From: Notospermus geniculatus
Lineage: Eukaryota > Nemertea > Pilidiophora > Heteronemertea > Lineidae
DNA: 64,000 nt
Direction of reading: 5' to 3'
NCBI GenBank assembly: GCA_002633025.1
Contig: NMRB01001847.1
Location: 37,179 to 101,178, forward strand
Made by a program: the position numbers and the translations under genes. The notes under the pieces were generated by a model that saw only the letters and a program-made list of their open reading frames with translations, searched no databases and was not told the DNA's origin. Below, in pieces: positions 12,406 through 24,965 of the stretch (its first letter is position 1; each line of letters opens with the position of its first letter).

Positions 12406-13854
12406 CTGGTTACCTACAGGGCGCTGCACACCTGCGACTAAAATCGGGGCGACTACAGATGCGACTAGGCCTACTACGTCGCATGCGATAATTACCTTTG
12501 AGGTCGATCAGTGATGCCATCCACGACATCACTGATCTTCCAAGGAAGCATTTGTCGCAAACGAGTCAACAAAAACTAAAAAAACTGAAAATATGTTCAG
12601 TCGCTTCTGTGGTCGCAAGGCCGGTCGCCTAGAAAATCGCTAGTGTGCGGTGCCCTTTAGATCATGCAGGATTGAGCACCATTTCCATGCGATGGTAGAA
12701 TTGTATATGACTCAGATTGTGGAATCCTGATTCGTTGGGTTTGTTCAAAATGATATCCTGTCACATGACGGACTTCATGGCTTCCTCATGGTTCATGATT
12801 TGTGCTTTTGAAACGGAGCTACCTGTCTCCTTTTCTACACGTCTGTTATGAGACAGGGACTTCGGTCCTTGGAGGGTTAACCGCATGATCCAATATAGGA
12901 GCATGTTCTCTCTATAGGCTGTTTCTCAGAGCCATTCATGGCGAACAAGTCATTCTTTGGCTTCATCAGTAATTGATGACCCACTGAGCCGTTGAGCTGG
13001 CAACGTGGCCGTCACATGCCAAGATAACATCCTCGGGTTGAAGGGTGAGGGTTGCTATTCCAAGCAACGCGGACAATGCATTAAAATGAATTCACAAAGC
13101 TTGTTCTTTGGGAGAGGGATGAGGGAGGGACCCCATGGTGTGTTGGTCATGATACTGGGTTATTTTTGTCAAGTTTATGGCGAAGAATGACATTCCTTTC
13201 CGTCCAGTCCGGGTAAAAACGAGCTGCCATAAAAATATCCAAACCTGTTTATGTGAGTTTGGTGTGCCGGCTCAGCTCCGGTCTTTGTTTAACTCATCTG
13301 CTCCCAGGTCTGAGCAGACGGCATTTTCTGTTGAAGTTTTCTAAAAGCCTTGGAAATGAATTGGGAAAAACTTGAAGAAACATTCTTCAGATGGTTGATA
13401 GGAACAACATTTCTTCAAATAATTTTCAGTCAACACCATAGGATGTGAAGAAACTTTGGCAAAAGATGCTGTCTGCTGGACTCGGAGGGCAGATGGGTTA
13501 ATATGGTGAGAAGATTCTAAGTCGAAAACGTGTGGTGAACATGCGACATTGGGCAAGCCTCTAGTTTCCTTCTTACTTTTTCCATGTCCATATATTGATC
13601 GAAGGAATTTCACCCCTGCAGGGATGCTACCCTATCTCCCAGAATAAAAACGTCAAGGACAATTTTTGCATGACGCCATGCGTGTGATTTGAGATCTTTT
13701 GAGAGAGGTGTGAAAGTGTCCTTTGTCCTGTGGTTTCAAAAAGCGATAATTGGCACGGTCATGCTAGTTAGCTGGGGTGTGAATTCAAAAACATTGCTCG
13801 AATACTTCCCAGTCCACAAATAAATTGTCCACCACACCAGCATGATACACACCT

Positions 13855-14065
13855 TGGTGTATTTATCAGTCCCTGATTGACTAATCAGACTATACTTACA
13901 TGAAACACATTAGCCAATTAGGGGCTTTGTTGCATTGATATGTGACTGATTAACCAATCAGAAGCTTTGCTGCAGTTATTCTGTAATGTAACCAATCAGG
14001 AGCTTTGCTGCATTCACATGTCACTGGTTGACCAATCAAAAGCTTTGCAGTGTTGACCAGCAGCC
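13855..14065 (+). repeat. Degenerate tandem array with CCAAT boxes
   Basis: About four imperfect units of roughly 50-60 bp repeat ACCAATCAGAAGCTTTGCTGC. Each unit carries a CCAAT or closely related box (five clear CCAAT words). A second array with the complementary GATTGGCTC word is at 43130-43345. Confidence 0.7.
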
Positions 14066-14090
14066 AATGAACTGAAGCTATCAATTAGTG

Positions 14091-14334
14091 TGTTCGGAAA
14101 GCTTCCCCGAGGAAGTTTCTGGCGCTTCTCTCGGGGATTGTGAGCATGCCCAGTGAAGGCGAATTTCCGAACGATATTTGCGCTTCCTTGGGGAAGGTAC
14201 TACTGTGCCGTTGCAATCGCGAAATATTCCATGTATAGCCAATCAGCATGCTGGCCTGGAGAGAAAACGAAATGCATGCCGGGAGTTTCCTCTCGCGCCT
14301 CCCCGAGCTTCCTCGGGGAAGCTTTCCGAACGCA
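14091..14334. repeat. Foldback MITE, TTCGGAAAGCTTCC family, copy 1
   Basis: The left end GTTCGGAAAGCTTCCCCGAG is matched by the complement of the right end. Inside, further paired GAAGCGCAAATATCG-type segments occur. A second copy at 55989-56347 shares the internal words CATGCCCAGTGAAGGC and GGTACTACTGTG. Confidence 0.88.
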
Positions 14335-14740
14335 ACCAATGATTGAGGATGTAGGTCAGAACTGTGTACAGAAGTTGTCAATAACAATTGTCACTAATCC
14401 CAGATGATGCGTTTGTTCAAAGCACCTGCTGAATAAAATTGACACCTTATCCATGAACCTGCCATCTTTTTAAACAAACACAATGGTTATTAAATTGACA
14501 TACCTACCAGCTGGTGTTATGTAGGCCTTTGATGTTCCTGGAAATATGATTCAGAGTGTGTCAAGGCCTGAATGCTCTTTATGATCTCTGCATTCGCAGT
14601 GGGTCTGCATGCAAGAGTGTGGACGCAATCTTGGCTGCACACTGTCCCTCACACTTTGGGCCCCTAGATGCCCACAGGGCTTTCACGTGAGCCCAATGTC
14701 TACAACCTAATCCACACAGCATACGAAGACTGGGCTTGGT

Positions 14741-14890
14741 CTTCGCTGGTAAGCCTAGTTCATAATTCGACGCACGACCATCGGCGTCCGCCGCGCGATC
14801 AAAATCTGGACGCCGACATTGTCGTGTTGATTCATAATCCAGCGTACCTCTGCGATTGTCATCGGCGTCAGGTTGCACGACTCCTTGGCA
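14741..14890 (+). repeat. Dispersed repeat related to 33316-33557
   Basis: AAGCCTAGTTCATAATTCGA, GACCATCGGCGTCCG and GATCAAAATCTGGACGCC are shared with the element at 33316-33557. The right half is missing or diverged here. Confidence 0.75.
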
Positions 14891-15652
14891 TGCAATTTCA
14901 ATCCTCTCTTATCTATTTTTGGTTCAACCAAACTCTCTGCGTCCGATCGCGGCGACCTACCAATGAATGAAGAGTTTTGTGGTCATGGGATCAAAGGCTC
15001 ATGTTTGGACTTGATCATAATACGTCATTGGATTCAAACTGGACTCGCAATAAGTCCACACTTGACATGCTCAATGGACAAGGCTAATATGATATTTCGA
15101 CCACACAAGGCAAAGCTTCCTGTTGTCTTAAATCTGTTCAAGTCCAATTCCTGTTGACAAAAAGTCTCGTGCAAAGAAATGTACCGATTCAAGGTAAAAA
15201 CACCATATGACTCGAAGAACTTGACTCAACCTACTTTCGTCCAAACTTCTGTCTGTTTTGTCCAATATATATTTACGAGGGCCTCTGAAGGAGCTATTGA
15301 TTTCTTTTACGTCAACGCATAAGTATAACTTTGAATTCGATCAAAGAAAAATGTAGGGTATTCATACAGAGATATTGTCAGCCGTCCTTTTTGTATTACA
15401 TGACATGTGCTTTACACTTGACAATACAACTTGACCTGTCCTGGTGTGGAGTGGAAAAAAATCAGCTCCTGTTGAGTTTTGGGACGTAGGCTTGTTTCCT
15501 GGTACTGGTACAAGGTTATCAATGGTTCTTAAATGCTTGTTCCCTCTGTGTGCGGTGACGAAGGGAGCAAGTGCTAAGATATTTTTTTCAGGATGGCAAC
15601 AAGCCAACATGACCTGGAAGTATAGATGCTGACATTGCTTATCTGCTACCAC

Positions 15653-15925
15653 CGAATCGGTTAATGTGTCATCCTGGGTATAACAGAAATATACCGGTAC
15701 CCAGGTTCAATGTCATCCCACTAAACTATACCATGGGTATAGTTCGATCTACAAAAGTATACCCAGTACCATAGTTTTGAGCCTAGGTACGAGTTAGGAA
15801 TGGATCTCGCATGGTCAACATGACCGCACGCGGTTGGTACTTCTGTCATTTACCTGGATGGCATGTTCATGACAAATGGGTGAATTGAAAACATGTTATT
15901 CGAATTGTCATGCTTGGAGTCAGGG
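15653..15925 (+). repeat. 5' fragment of CCGAATCGGTTA element
   Basis: It starts at CCGAATCGGTTAATG and is colinear for about 260 bp with the left half of the complete element at 37283-37913 (shared words include CCTGGGTATAACAGAAATA and GAGCCTAGGTACGAGTTAGG). The right half and right terminus are absent, so it is a truncated copy. Confidence 0.85.
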
Positions 15926-16664
15926 TAGTTATTAAGTACGGAACGGAATCGTGGTTGCGAACGGAATGTAAAAGACGGACCGACCCTGAAACTGGAACGG
16001 AACAGAGCGAATCTTAGGAATAGCGCTGTGTTGTGATGTTGGGTTCGTTCTGTCATGTTGGTATTAAGCTCGATTCTTAGGTCGTGCCGTTTACTTTGTT
16101 GGGGAAGTGCTTTTGTCGTGGGTTCGATTCTATATTGGGGTTAATATGGAATTTCTTTTTGCCATTGGGATGGTGTATTGCTTCAGTGGTTGATTTGATT
16201 CTTGGGTCTTGGCGGTCACTCTGGTAGGGAAGGCCTGTCCCATCCCAATAAACATCACGGCCAGAATAGAATCGAACCAACCACTAAAGCACTACCCCNA
16301 ATTTTCTGGGTTGTCTGTGTGGCAAACTGTGGTGTACATGTACATGGATGTAGCTGAAGATAAAGTGTGTTTAAAGGCTTTTTATTATTTCACCATTGCA
16401 CCTCGAACCCGTATTTACCTTCTCACATAACAACTAACCTTGTGTTTATGAGAATAAATGACCAAAATCGACACCAACACTTTCAGAATATAGGCCACAG
16501 TTACAAAGTTACGCAGCATTTATTTTCGAAATGTGAAGAATTTCTTGCAAGGTGACCATTTGAAAATTACACCATGTTGGGAGCCTTCCAGGTGTGCGTC
16601 TGGTGAAACGAATGTTTGACAACTGACTTTTAACACTTCTTTGGTTTTACTTCAGCAGTATTTG

Positions 16665-16915
16665 CAAAGGGTCCCGGGTTTGAATCCCACTGGGTGTGAG
16701 ACTTTTGGGCAAGTCTCTTTGCCTCACTGGCCTCTCTCCACCCAGGTGTATAAATGGGTACCGGTCGGAAATGCTCGGATTGTAGCGCTGAATGAGCAGC
16801 TCATCTGAGTTCTACTTCTGAAAGGTTTTTGGATAGACTGGGGTTAAAGTGTAAAGTCGGATGACACCTCTACCGTTGTTGATATCAGACAATAAACCCA
16901 AACTTTAAACTTTAA
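16665..16915 (+). repeat. tRNA-derived SINE, partial
   Basis: A B-box-like GGGTTTGAATCCCA is followed by a body with 'gcctcactggcctctctccacccaggtg' style sequence split over 16710-16745, and by an AACTTTAAACTTTAAC-rich tail. The middle resembles the full SINE at 44831-45190. The A box is degraded. Confidence 0.6.
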
Positions 16916-17484
16916 CTTTAACTGGCTGAAGACAGTTAGGCCTGCAGGACAAACATAATAGGCCTATTAAAGAATCTCCACATACATAAAGTCCTACATT
17001 CCTTCACTGTCACACAGCCTTTCAAGCATATAATTTGCATTCAAAGGAGTTTTTTTCGAAGTTTGCTTATACAATATTGTCCAACAAGAAGTTCCAATTT
17101 AAGGCTAAAATACCGCCACAAAGCGCAATATTTTTCGCAATAAAACCTTTACTTCACTCATGTAATGTCATCCAGAGGCAAATTGTCGGTCTGTTTTCCT
17201 ACAGTTAAAAATCAATTATCGAACTGTTCCTGAATTAATCGACCTATAACAAAATTGAATTAATTCAAAAAAATCATGTGAAAACGTGGTACGCCACAAA
17301 GCGAAGGGTACAGATTACAATTGGTGTCAAATGACAGACGACATGATGTTTTCATTCTTTGGGTTCATAACAGGATTTTCCTGGTATCTTAATTTACCCT
17401 ATTCACCCTTTCGTTAAAAAAAGTGTGCATGATGTCAGAGTGGTGCAGTGGAAACATTAGTGCCTGTCACCACTGAGTTTAGCC

Positions 17485-18112
17485 CCCGTCACATATCCAC
17501 TCCGGGACCCGTACAGCGAGTAAAAACAGACATTTTGGCCAATTTCGTACGGTAACCAGCCGGCTCCCTTACGATTCCCACGGGCACCGGGACATTTTTC
17601 AACAGCCGTACGGGTGCCACGGTGCTGAGCTGGCTGCTCCCAATTCTCCCGGCGTTTTCATCTGACCGGTAGGCCGTAGAAAGCCCATAGAAGGCCCGTA
17701 GTGGCACCCTAGGGTCCCATGCGGACTCCAGCCGGTGGCCGGGTGGGCTCCGCACGATTTTTTCTGCCAATTCCCGTGAAAAAAATTGATGGGCCCCCTT
17801 GCGGTGATCAAGGGTGCCATACTGCTATCCTGCGGCCCCCTTACGGCCCCTCTAGGGTCCCGGGCGATATGTACAACACCGGGTGCCTGACGTCCGGTGT
17901 CCGCACGGCACCCGGCCGGCACCTTTACGGTTTGTTTACGGGCGTCTTGGGATTACTCTCCACCAATTTTCACCGGGCACCGCCGGGACGCCGTAGAATA
18001 TGTGACCACACACCCCGTAGAAATGAAAATCGTAAGGGACCTGTACGGTCTCTAAAATCCACGGTAAGCCGCCAGGTGGGGAAAATTGTACAGGGCCGGT
18101 GGATTTGTGACC
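17485..18112. repeat. GC-rich TIR element, about 630 bp
   Basis: The left end GTCACATATCCACTCCGGGA is matched by the complement of the right end (CCGGTGGATTTGTGAC). The interior is unusually GC-rich and full of CCGTACGG/CCCGTACGG palindromes. Several long open frames on both strands (for example 17719-18198) result from the skewed composition, not from coding. Confidence 0.7.
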
Positions 18113-18260
18113 TACATGTAGGCCTACCGGTAGGCTTATCCGGGTTCAATCCTCAGTCAGATGCATCCTTCCAAAAAGATGCATCCTGCCATTCTTGATT
18201 CTTCATGCGATACACTGGGCGACTCATCAGAATTATTTTCTCTGGGCACTCCAGTATGTA

Positions 18261-18283
18261 CCCCCCCNCCCCCCCCCCCCCCC
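18261..18283. repeat. Poly-C tract with an ambiguous base
   Basis: A homopolymer of C with one N at 18268, a probable sequencing slippage site. Confidence 0.9.
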
Positions 18284-18715
18284 GCTGTAGGCCTAATTTA
18301 TTATTGGCCCAATATTTGTCTCTAGAGGCAATCATCCTTTGAAGTCCAACCTTGGCGAATATGATATTGACACAAAGTATTCTGAAGTGATACAATGTCA
18401 TGTCATGGTCACCGATGTAAAAAGGACAAGAAGACAATTATTTGTAGAGATGCGATCAGAATGTAGTTCTGTGCCAATTTATTCGATATCTTTCCGTTCT
18501 GTGACATGTTGACAAGTCCATTGAGGGTGAGGGGAACTAACAGAGTGGAACACGTTGCTCAAGAGGGGAGGTATATGGTCACATCCTTGGCATTCTTGAG
18601 AAGGACATATCATATGATTTTCATGTTCAAAGGTGCCTGTGCAGTGTCTTTGAATTTGACAGTTGTTAGAATTTATCCACAGGTGGTGTGGTTGATGGGA
18701 TGAACTCTTAAACCA

Positions 18716-19215
18716 AGCGTACATCGGCCTTGCGACTGGAAGCAACTGAACGCAACAGTCACTATCGATGTACGCGTTCCGTGAACATCAGTTACGACAT
18801 TGCGGCAACAAGTGGCACAATCCAGTCTTCAATCTGGAGCACCCATATCAGACAGGCAATGGCACTGAATGCTACACGGAAATTGTCGATGTCTTCCGAT
18901 CAGACCACTCGGGAATCATTTTGTGGGTCACGTGATTTGATCACGTGACCAGGTGTGCTCCACAAATGAGGAAATTCATTGTCAGCGCGCGTACATCGGA
19001 AGCGACTGAAGACGACTAGAAGCAACCGTTGGCAACGAGTAGAACATGAGCAACTGGCTGGAACTAGCGGCAACAGTCGGCAATAGCATTGCCGGTGCAT
19101 GTACATCGGCCTGTTTGATCTGATCAGTTGCTGCTGGTTCCAGGTAGTCGCCAACCATTGCCGGAAATGCCATTGCCAGTAGTAGTTGCTTCCAGTCACA
19201 AGGCCAATGTACGCT
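18716..19215. repeat. TIR element, 500 bp, AGCGTACAT ends
   Basis: AGCGTACATCGGCCTTGCGA on the left matches the complement of the right end with few mismatches; pairing extends through CTGGAAGCAACT. Inside are further inverted GTACATCGG and GGCAACAG words. No coding region is present. Confidence 0.85.
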
Positions 19216-19938
19216 AGGCTTTAGCACCTGTTGCCTCAGATAGAGGGTTTCAATTGCCAGTTTAGCCACCTCAAGTGATAAAGGCGAAAAATGATGACTG
19301 TCTTTGAATATTTGACCTTCTACATGTAACTAAACAACTTCATTTGGTTATGTTACCTTTATGATCAGTCACATTGGTGACATTCATTATCTACAAGCAA
19401 TCAAATGTTCAGCCAGTATAAATGACAGGTAATAAAATCAAGCCAAATTCACCACACCAGAAACGACATTAAGTTCAGCGCTATTAGTGATTAAGTTCAG
19501 CGCTACTGGTAATTTTAAAAGGAAGAGTCCTAATGGCAAAATTTCTGTGTTTTGGTTGTGAATGACTCCCAGGGGGTTAAAGACTATTCATGATCCTGCA
19601 CTCAACGCCACCACTTCCGTTTCATGAATCAATGCAAATTGGCTTTGGTATGATGTGTGTGGGCCTAATTGACAATCGTCCTTCCATACCACCGGGCCTA
19701 TTGGAATGAATCCTTCACAAATGCCTTGGAATCACTGACGAGTACAAGGTGAAAGCCAAGTTATATACATTCAATATTGGGGGCCGGTTATAGAAGACGT
19801 AGGCCTGCGGACCAATCTTGAGGAATCCTTGTTGTAGATAAACCCTTCGGTTTGAACACATCTTTAGAAAGTCGCTTTGTCACTGAATTGTGTGTTACTA
19901 CTGCTATCGGTATGGAAATGTTTTCAAAAAAATCCGGG

Positions 19939-20196
19939 TTAAAGGAGTTAGACGCCGAAGTTGTAAAAAAGCTGGTTTGTTTACAAACATGGTCGGCAAA
20001 CTAGTTTTATTCCTTCGTGCAGGTGGCAGCACCAGTAGCGCCCCGTGATCGTTAGACTGGTTCCCGGTCCGATGCAACTCACTCACGATATTCACGTCAG
20101 TACATATCACCGACAATAGGTGGCAGCACTGCAGGCGTCGCGCGGATAGAGAACCAGTGAGTGAGTGTTTACAACTTGGACGTCCAGCTCCTTTAA
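19939..20196. repeat. TTAA-flanked MITE, 258 bp
   Basis: TTAAAGGAGTTAGACGCC on the left pairs with GGACGTCCAGCTCCTTTAA on the right, and AAGTTGTAAA with TTTACAACTT just inside. TTAA bounds both ends. Confidence 0.8.
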
Positions 20197-20239
20197 GGTT
20201 CATTTGTTGCTGTTGAAAAAGGGCCCAAGTCTTCTATTT

Positions 20240-20340
20240 TTAGCTCAGCTGACCAAAGGTCAGCGGAGCTAGTCATATGTATACGAGTGGCGTCCGTATG
20301 TGTGTGTGTGTGTCTGTGTGTGTGTGTAAAGGTAATCAAA
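20240..20340 (+). repeat. AGCTCAGCTGACC repeat head and (TG)n
   Basis: TAGCTCAGCTGACCAAAGGTC is followed by CAGCGGAGCTAGTC, a short inverted arrangement, then a TG microsatellite at about 20299-20328. Probably the head of an interspersed repeat. Confidence 0.6.
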
Positions 20341-21756
20341 CTTTAGCATGCTTCATTACACCTACAACTTCACCTCAAGTCAACTGTCAGCTGAGCGCCA
20401 GGCCCATGGGCCTCTTGTTCTCTGTCACTCTGTGGTTGGTCTCCATTGTGAAAAGTGTTGGAAGACGTGTGGTTGATTGTTCTTGAAGTCTACTCATGCA
20501 GGCCATGAAATTGAACACACTTTGTAACAAATGACACGTTTACAATCAACATCGTAATCGCTTTCTAGCTTCAACCTTCTCAATTGGGATTTCTTCACCT
20601 GAGTAAACTTCAGTCATGTCAGTTTCTGGCATTCCCTCAGCATATAACTTTAGTTACAGGAATTCAATGCAGGTGGCAGCACTGAGATATGCAATGTGTT
20701 GACCACTAGGCCTACTTGGATTTGGTCTTCAAATGTGCAGCCTCAAAATCTACATATTTGGTTGATTCTAATCTTTCTCAGAAGTTATATTTTGACCAAT
20801 ATGTATTACACAATGTTCCATCCGGCTCATTGGCCCTGTCTGTTGTTCGAACTTCAATGTATGATTTGCCCAAGGGTAGGAAGTGAAAGGTCTTCAGTTT
20901 CATTCCAATTCTAGGAATGTTTTGGTTATAAATTGAATGTCACCGGTCTAATCAAGGCACCCTCGAGGTCTAATCAGTAATGAATTCCAATCATTAGACT
21001 GTGTAGGTGCAGTGAAAGGGATTGAGATCAGTCACCACTGAAGTTGGGGATTGAACACCCAGTCTGAGTGGAGCAGTTCACACCATTGCGCCTGTTGGGA
21101 GTTCAGTATCCTTCCTGAGTGTCCTTAATTGAGAGGTGTCCTCAATAGAGAGGGTCTGAATGAACAGATGAGATCAGTTTGGGCCTGAACTCTGCTGTCC
21201 TTGTTGATAGAGGTGTCCATTAAAGGTAATCAGTCGTGGCAGTCAAAAATGACACTGAGAATAATTTCACGGCCCATGAAATTCACAAGTTTAAAATTAC
21301 AAATTTCGTATTTTAGCGTATTACATCCCTTGACAAGCCTATATTTGCAGTTAACCGCGTGTTCTAAATGCTATTCGAAGGCATCAAAGTCACAGATTCA
21401 AGATGGCGGCATTTGATTCTGTATTCAGACACTTGTCTGGCATGACCAGTTCCCTTTAAGGGAGGTTCTGCTCTACAATACCAGTGTGTGTTGTGATTTA
21501 CTAGTCAAGAGTCCTCAATTCAACAAGTGGATGTTAGTTCTTTGATTGATTCATAGGTGTCAGTGCAAACATGGTAGAGATTACCAGTACACTGTCAAAG
21601 TAATCAGTATTTGTGTGTTTTGAGTCACTGATCATCTGAGATTGTGGGAGTTAGTGGAGAAGGTTTTGAGAAGATTTTAACCCTGGTGGTGGTTCAAGAT
21701 GGCAGCTTTCAGATAGAAATCATAGGTTTGCTATATTGGTCAGTATTGCCTATCGA

Positions 21757-21846
21757 CAGTACCGGGATTCGAACCCACATCTCCACATAAGGCAACACAG
21801 CCAGCATTGAGGGAAAGCGCGCACACCACTGTGCTAAATCCCCATC
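21757..21846 (-). repeat. tRNA-like SINE remnant
   Basis: Read on the minus strand it contains GTGGGTTCGAATCCCGGTAC, a good RNA polymerase III B box, preceded by TTTAGCACAGTGGTGTGCGC, which resembles an A-box region. No full cloverleaf can be assigned, so it is called a tRNA-derived SINE head. Confidence 0.55.
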
Positions 21847-21944
21847 TTCAAAAAAGATGGTTCAATACCCAGCGTTATGCATGGAAACCCTCAATACCCT
21901 GGGGAATGGGGAAGCGTGGATCCGTATTGACAACTTTCAGATAG

Positions 21945-21974
21945 TGTCTGTCTGTCTGTCTGTCTGTCTGTCTT
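21945..21974. repeat. (TCTG)n microsatellite
   Basis: About seven TCTG units in perfect tandem order. Confidence 0.9.
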
Positions 21975-22467
21975 TCATCTTTGAAGAGCTTCGTGACATG
22001 ACATCAAGGTTGAACGTATGAATTAGTTTCATCTTGTCTTTTATGAATTAATTTTCAAGTGGTCGTCCCAACTTCTGACACCAATCAATCCTGTAAAGTT
22101 TACAAAATCTGGAACAATGAAATCATCATCCACTTCACGATATTGACAAATAAATTCCTCAAATGATTGAACTTGTCTAACGCAGACTGAGTGGAGTTGG
22201 ATTTTAAATTTGTCCTCGAGATTAAGATGTCTCGGTGCTTCAGAAAGTGCAATCGATCACTTGTAAGACAAATAAGGTATTGAAATTGTCGTCAGTGTTC
22301 ACACATTCACATTCTTTTAGCAGAGTGTCAAGGACTTAGGACTGTGTGTTCTCAAATTCACCATCGAATTGAAATTTGTTGTAACGCTGTTTATGACCAT
22401 GAATATGAGAGCAACAGCCAATTATATGGAGCAGTAATAGTAATGTCCCACTGGCGACTTTTGCCCA

Positions 22468-23031
22468 CGACAAGTACACTCCTTTCGCAGTGTCTTCTCA
22501 CTCATACCTATCGTTCATAGACACTGCTTACAATGGCCCGATCCCCGCCGATTTACCACTAGAGGGCGTTTGCGTAACTAACGAAATACATGAAACATTT
22601 TCTGATTGGTTCACTGTCAGCGTCCTTGACAACCACGGCAGACTGGTCACTCGTCGGAAAGCATTTTATATGGGACAGTTGCATTATGACGTAGCACGAC
22701 TAGTCTACAACAACAGCAATGGCTGCCCCCCGCCGTGTCCAGTATGCAGTGTCACTTTGCACTTTTCAGTGTTTAGCTCGTGCCTTTTATGTTTTGAAAC
22801 ATCGCTAAAGAAGTGGATAACGGCGCTCTATACGAGATTATTCTGTTTGTAGTGATTGATCTTGTTAAACAGGCCGAAGCTGGGAGCAACGCCGGCGCTG
22901 TTTCCCGCGCTATTTGGCCGCTGACTAGTGCTGCCACCATGCGGTAAATCGGCGGGGATCGGGCCATTGTAAGCAGTGTCTATGAACGATAGGTATGAGT
23001 GAGAAGACACTGCGAAAGGAGTGTAACGACA
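22468..23031. repeat. TIR element with 85-90 bp arms
   Basis: The arm 22468-22560 recurs inverted at about 22943-23031, including ACTCCTTTCGCAGTGTCTTC and CGATCCCCGCCGATTTACC. Both arms therefore encode the same short peptide in opposite directions, which is a repeat effect. The interior (22561-22942) has no recognised domain. Confidence 0.85.
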
Positions 23032-23618
23032 AGAGGCGAAGTTGAAGTCTGCGATATTCCCTCGACAAGCTGCGATATTTACATGTACAATCTACATGTA
23101 GCATTCGTATTTTTCCGCCAGTTGTCAACTGGTCGCTGATTGGTTGAACACCCGCACGCGTAGACGAAGTTAGTTGTGGGTGGTCGTAGATACTCGTAGT
23201 TGCTCATAGTTTCTTCGCACAGTATTCGTTGCTAGTCGCAGACTGTCGTAGATAGTCACAGTTACTCTTCCAAAACCAACACCTACGATCCTGTACAACT
23301 ATGTACGACATGGGTGCGACTATATATGAGATAACTTTGACTAAAATTTTGTCACGGGCAAATTTTCAACTTTAAAAAAATTTTTCTGTGAGCCAGAGAA
23401 TCATTGCGAACACAGACAACAGTCTAAGAACTGTTACGAGGAGCTACGATTTTTTCATTCGTCCCTTGTCGCAGGCCAGAATTTGCCAGTTGGACACTAC
23501 CATTAGATGTAAGTACATCCCTGAGCTCTCTCAATCCTTTGATGTTTGTGACCTATATAGGAGGAAACCAGACCTCCCATAGAAAACCTGCTCTATCAAT
23601 CAGTACTGCACTCCTTAC

Positions 23619-23840
23619 GCCCATGTCACACTGTCCCGAAATTAGACACCCGATGGCCACACGAATATGGAATTTTGAATTTTGCGTGAAGATGGCCCCG
23701 AAGTCAACTTCCAGAATCTTGCAAATTTTCGATCCCAACCGGGGTCTTCTTCAGGCTGGCACTTATCAGTAAGATTTCCAAAAGTTTCCATTAATTCGTA
23801 TGGCCATCGGGTGTCAACTTCGGGACAGTGTGACACGGGC
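23619..23840. repeat. Foldback MITE, 222 bp
   Basis: GCCCATGTCACACTGTCCCG pairs with the complement of CGGGACAGTGTGACACGGGC at the right end. Pairing resumes inside at GATGGCCA. Confidence 0.85.
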
Positions 23841-24534
23841 ATTACCACGTGTCATGGATTCAATCTGATGAAGATTTGAACCTGTGACCTCAGAAGTGTG
23901 CTTTATCTCCTTTGCACTACGCTTACATTCATTTCCATTCATAGCACATCGTCAGAGTTTCTATGCATTGATTTCACGAGTTGTGAATGGGCTGAATTGA
24001 TCATTCAGCTCGTAAGACGTCATTGAACAGAAACTAGAAGTGGTGTTGTACAAATCATAGAGAACTGGCTTCACACCTTTGATAGAACTTTCAACTCGTC
24101 ATCAAGTCACAAATGATGATGTCAGACCAAATTGGCTGCATCTATTGACCGGCTTGTCACAAAATGTTGTTTTTCTCCATATGTATTATAATATATACAT
24201 GTATACATGTATATCTCCTTACATTGAGAAAGGCAATACAATACTCCTTTGGGATCCCAGCTTTGAATTGAAGTTCATTGTCATTTTCACCGTTACTGTC
24301 AAACCTCTGTATGACACCTATTGGACTGACAAATGCTGTCCTTAATTGACAGGTGTCCTGATATCAGAGGTTACTGTGTTCCAGCAAGAAATTTTTATAA
24401 ACAGGGTGGGATGCATTGCAAGTTACATTTTTGAACAGGGTGGTAAAATGACCTCTGAATTTTGAACAGGGTGGTGCCGCCCTGTGAAACTGGCCTGGCT
24501 AGAACGCAGAGGTAAAGATGAATAATGAAATGAC

Positions 24535-24965
24535 CAGTTTGGGTTTGAAGTTGGGTGTCTCTGAAAGAGAGGTGTCTCTCTACAGAGGTGTCCACTAAGG
24601 GAGGTTTGATAGTTTGGAATCGAATTTGGGTGTCCTTGATAGAGAGGTATCTTCCTGGCAGAGGTGTCCACTGAGGGAGGTTTGATAGTTTGGAATCGAA
24701 TTTGGGTGTCCTTGATAGAGAGGTATCTTCCTGGCAGAGGTGTCCACTGAGGGAGGTTTGATAGTTTGGAATCGAAGTTGGGTGTCCTTGATAGAGAGGT
24801 GTCCTCCTGGCAGAGGCGTCCACTAAGGGAGGTTTGATAGTTTGGAATCGAAGTTGGGTGTCCTTGATAGAGAGGTGTCCACTAAGGGAGGTTTGATAGT
24901 TTGGAATCAAAGTTGGGTGTCCTTGATAGAGAGGTGTCCTCCTAGCAGATGTGTCCACTAAGGGA
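24535..24965 (-). repeat. Minisatellite, about 5-6 units
   Basis: Units of about 61-78 bp contain GGTTTGATAGTTTGGAATCG, TTGGGTGTCCTTGATAGAGA and CCTCCTGGCAGAGGTGTCC. Two neighbouring units are almost identical. The long minus-strand frame at 24395-24958 is created by the repeat and is not a gene. Related to the array at 4720-5275. Confidence 0.88.

Noticed and set aside
17719-18198. 159-codon frame
   Set aside because: Lies in a GC-rich TIR element where stop codons are scarce; no recognisable domain.
22317-22438. Open stretch after a CATTCTTTTAG acceptor considered as a DH exon
   Set aside because: No good donor and no DH-like residues.
22490-23010. The same short peptide encoded twice in opposite directions
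   Set aside because: Produced by the arms of a TIR element.
24395-24958. 187-codon minus-strand open frame
   Set aside because: It runs through a minisatellite; the peptide simply repeats the translated unit.
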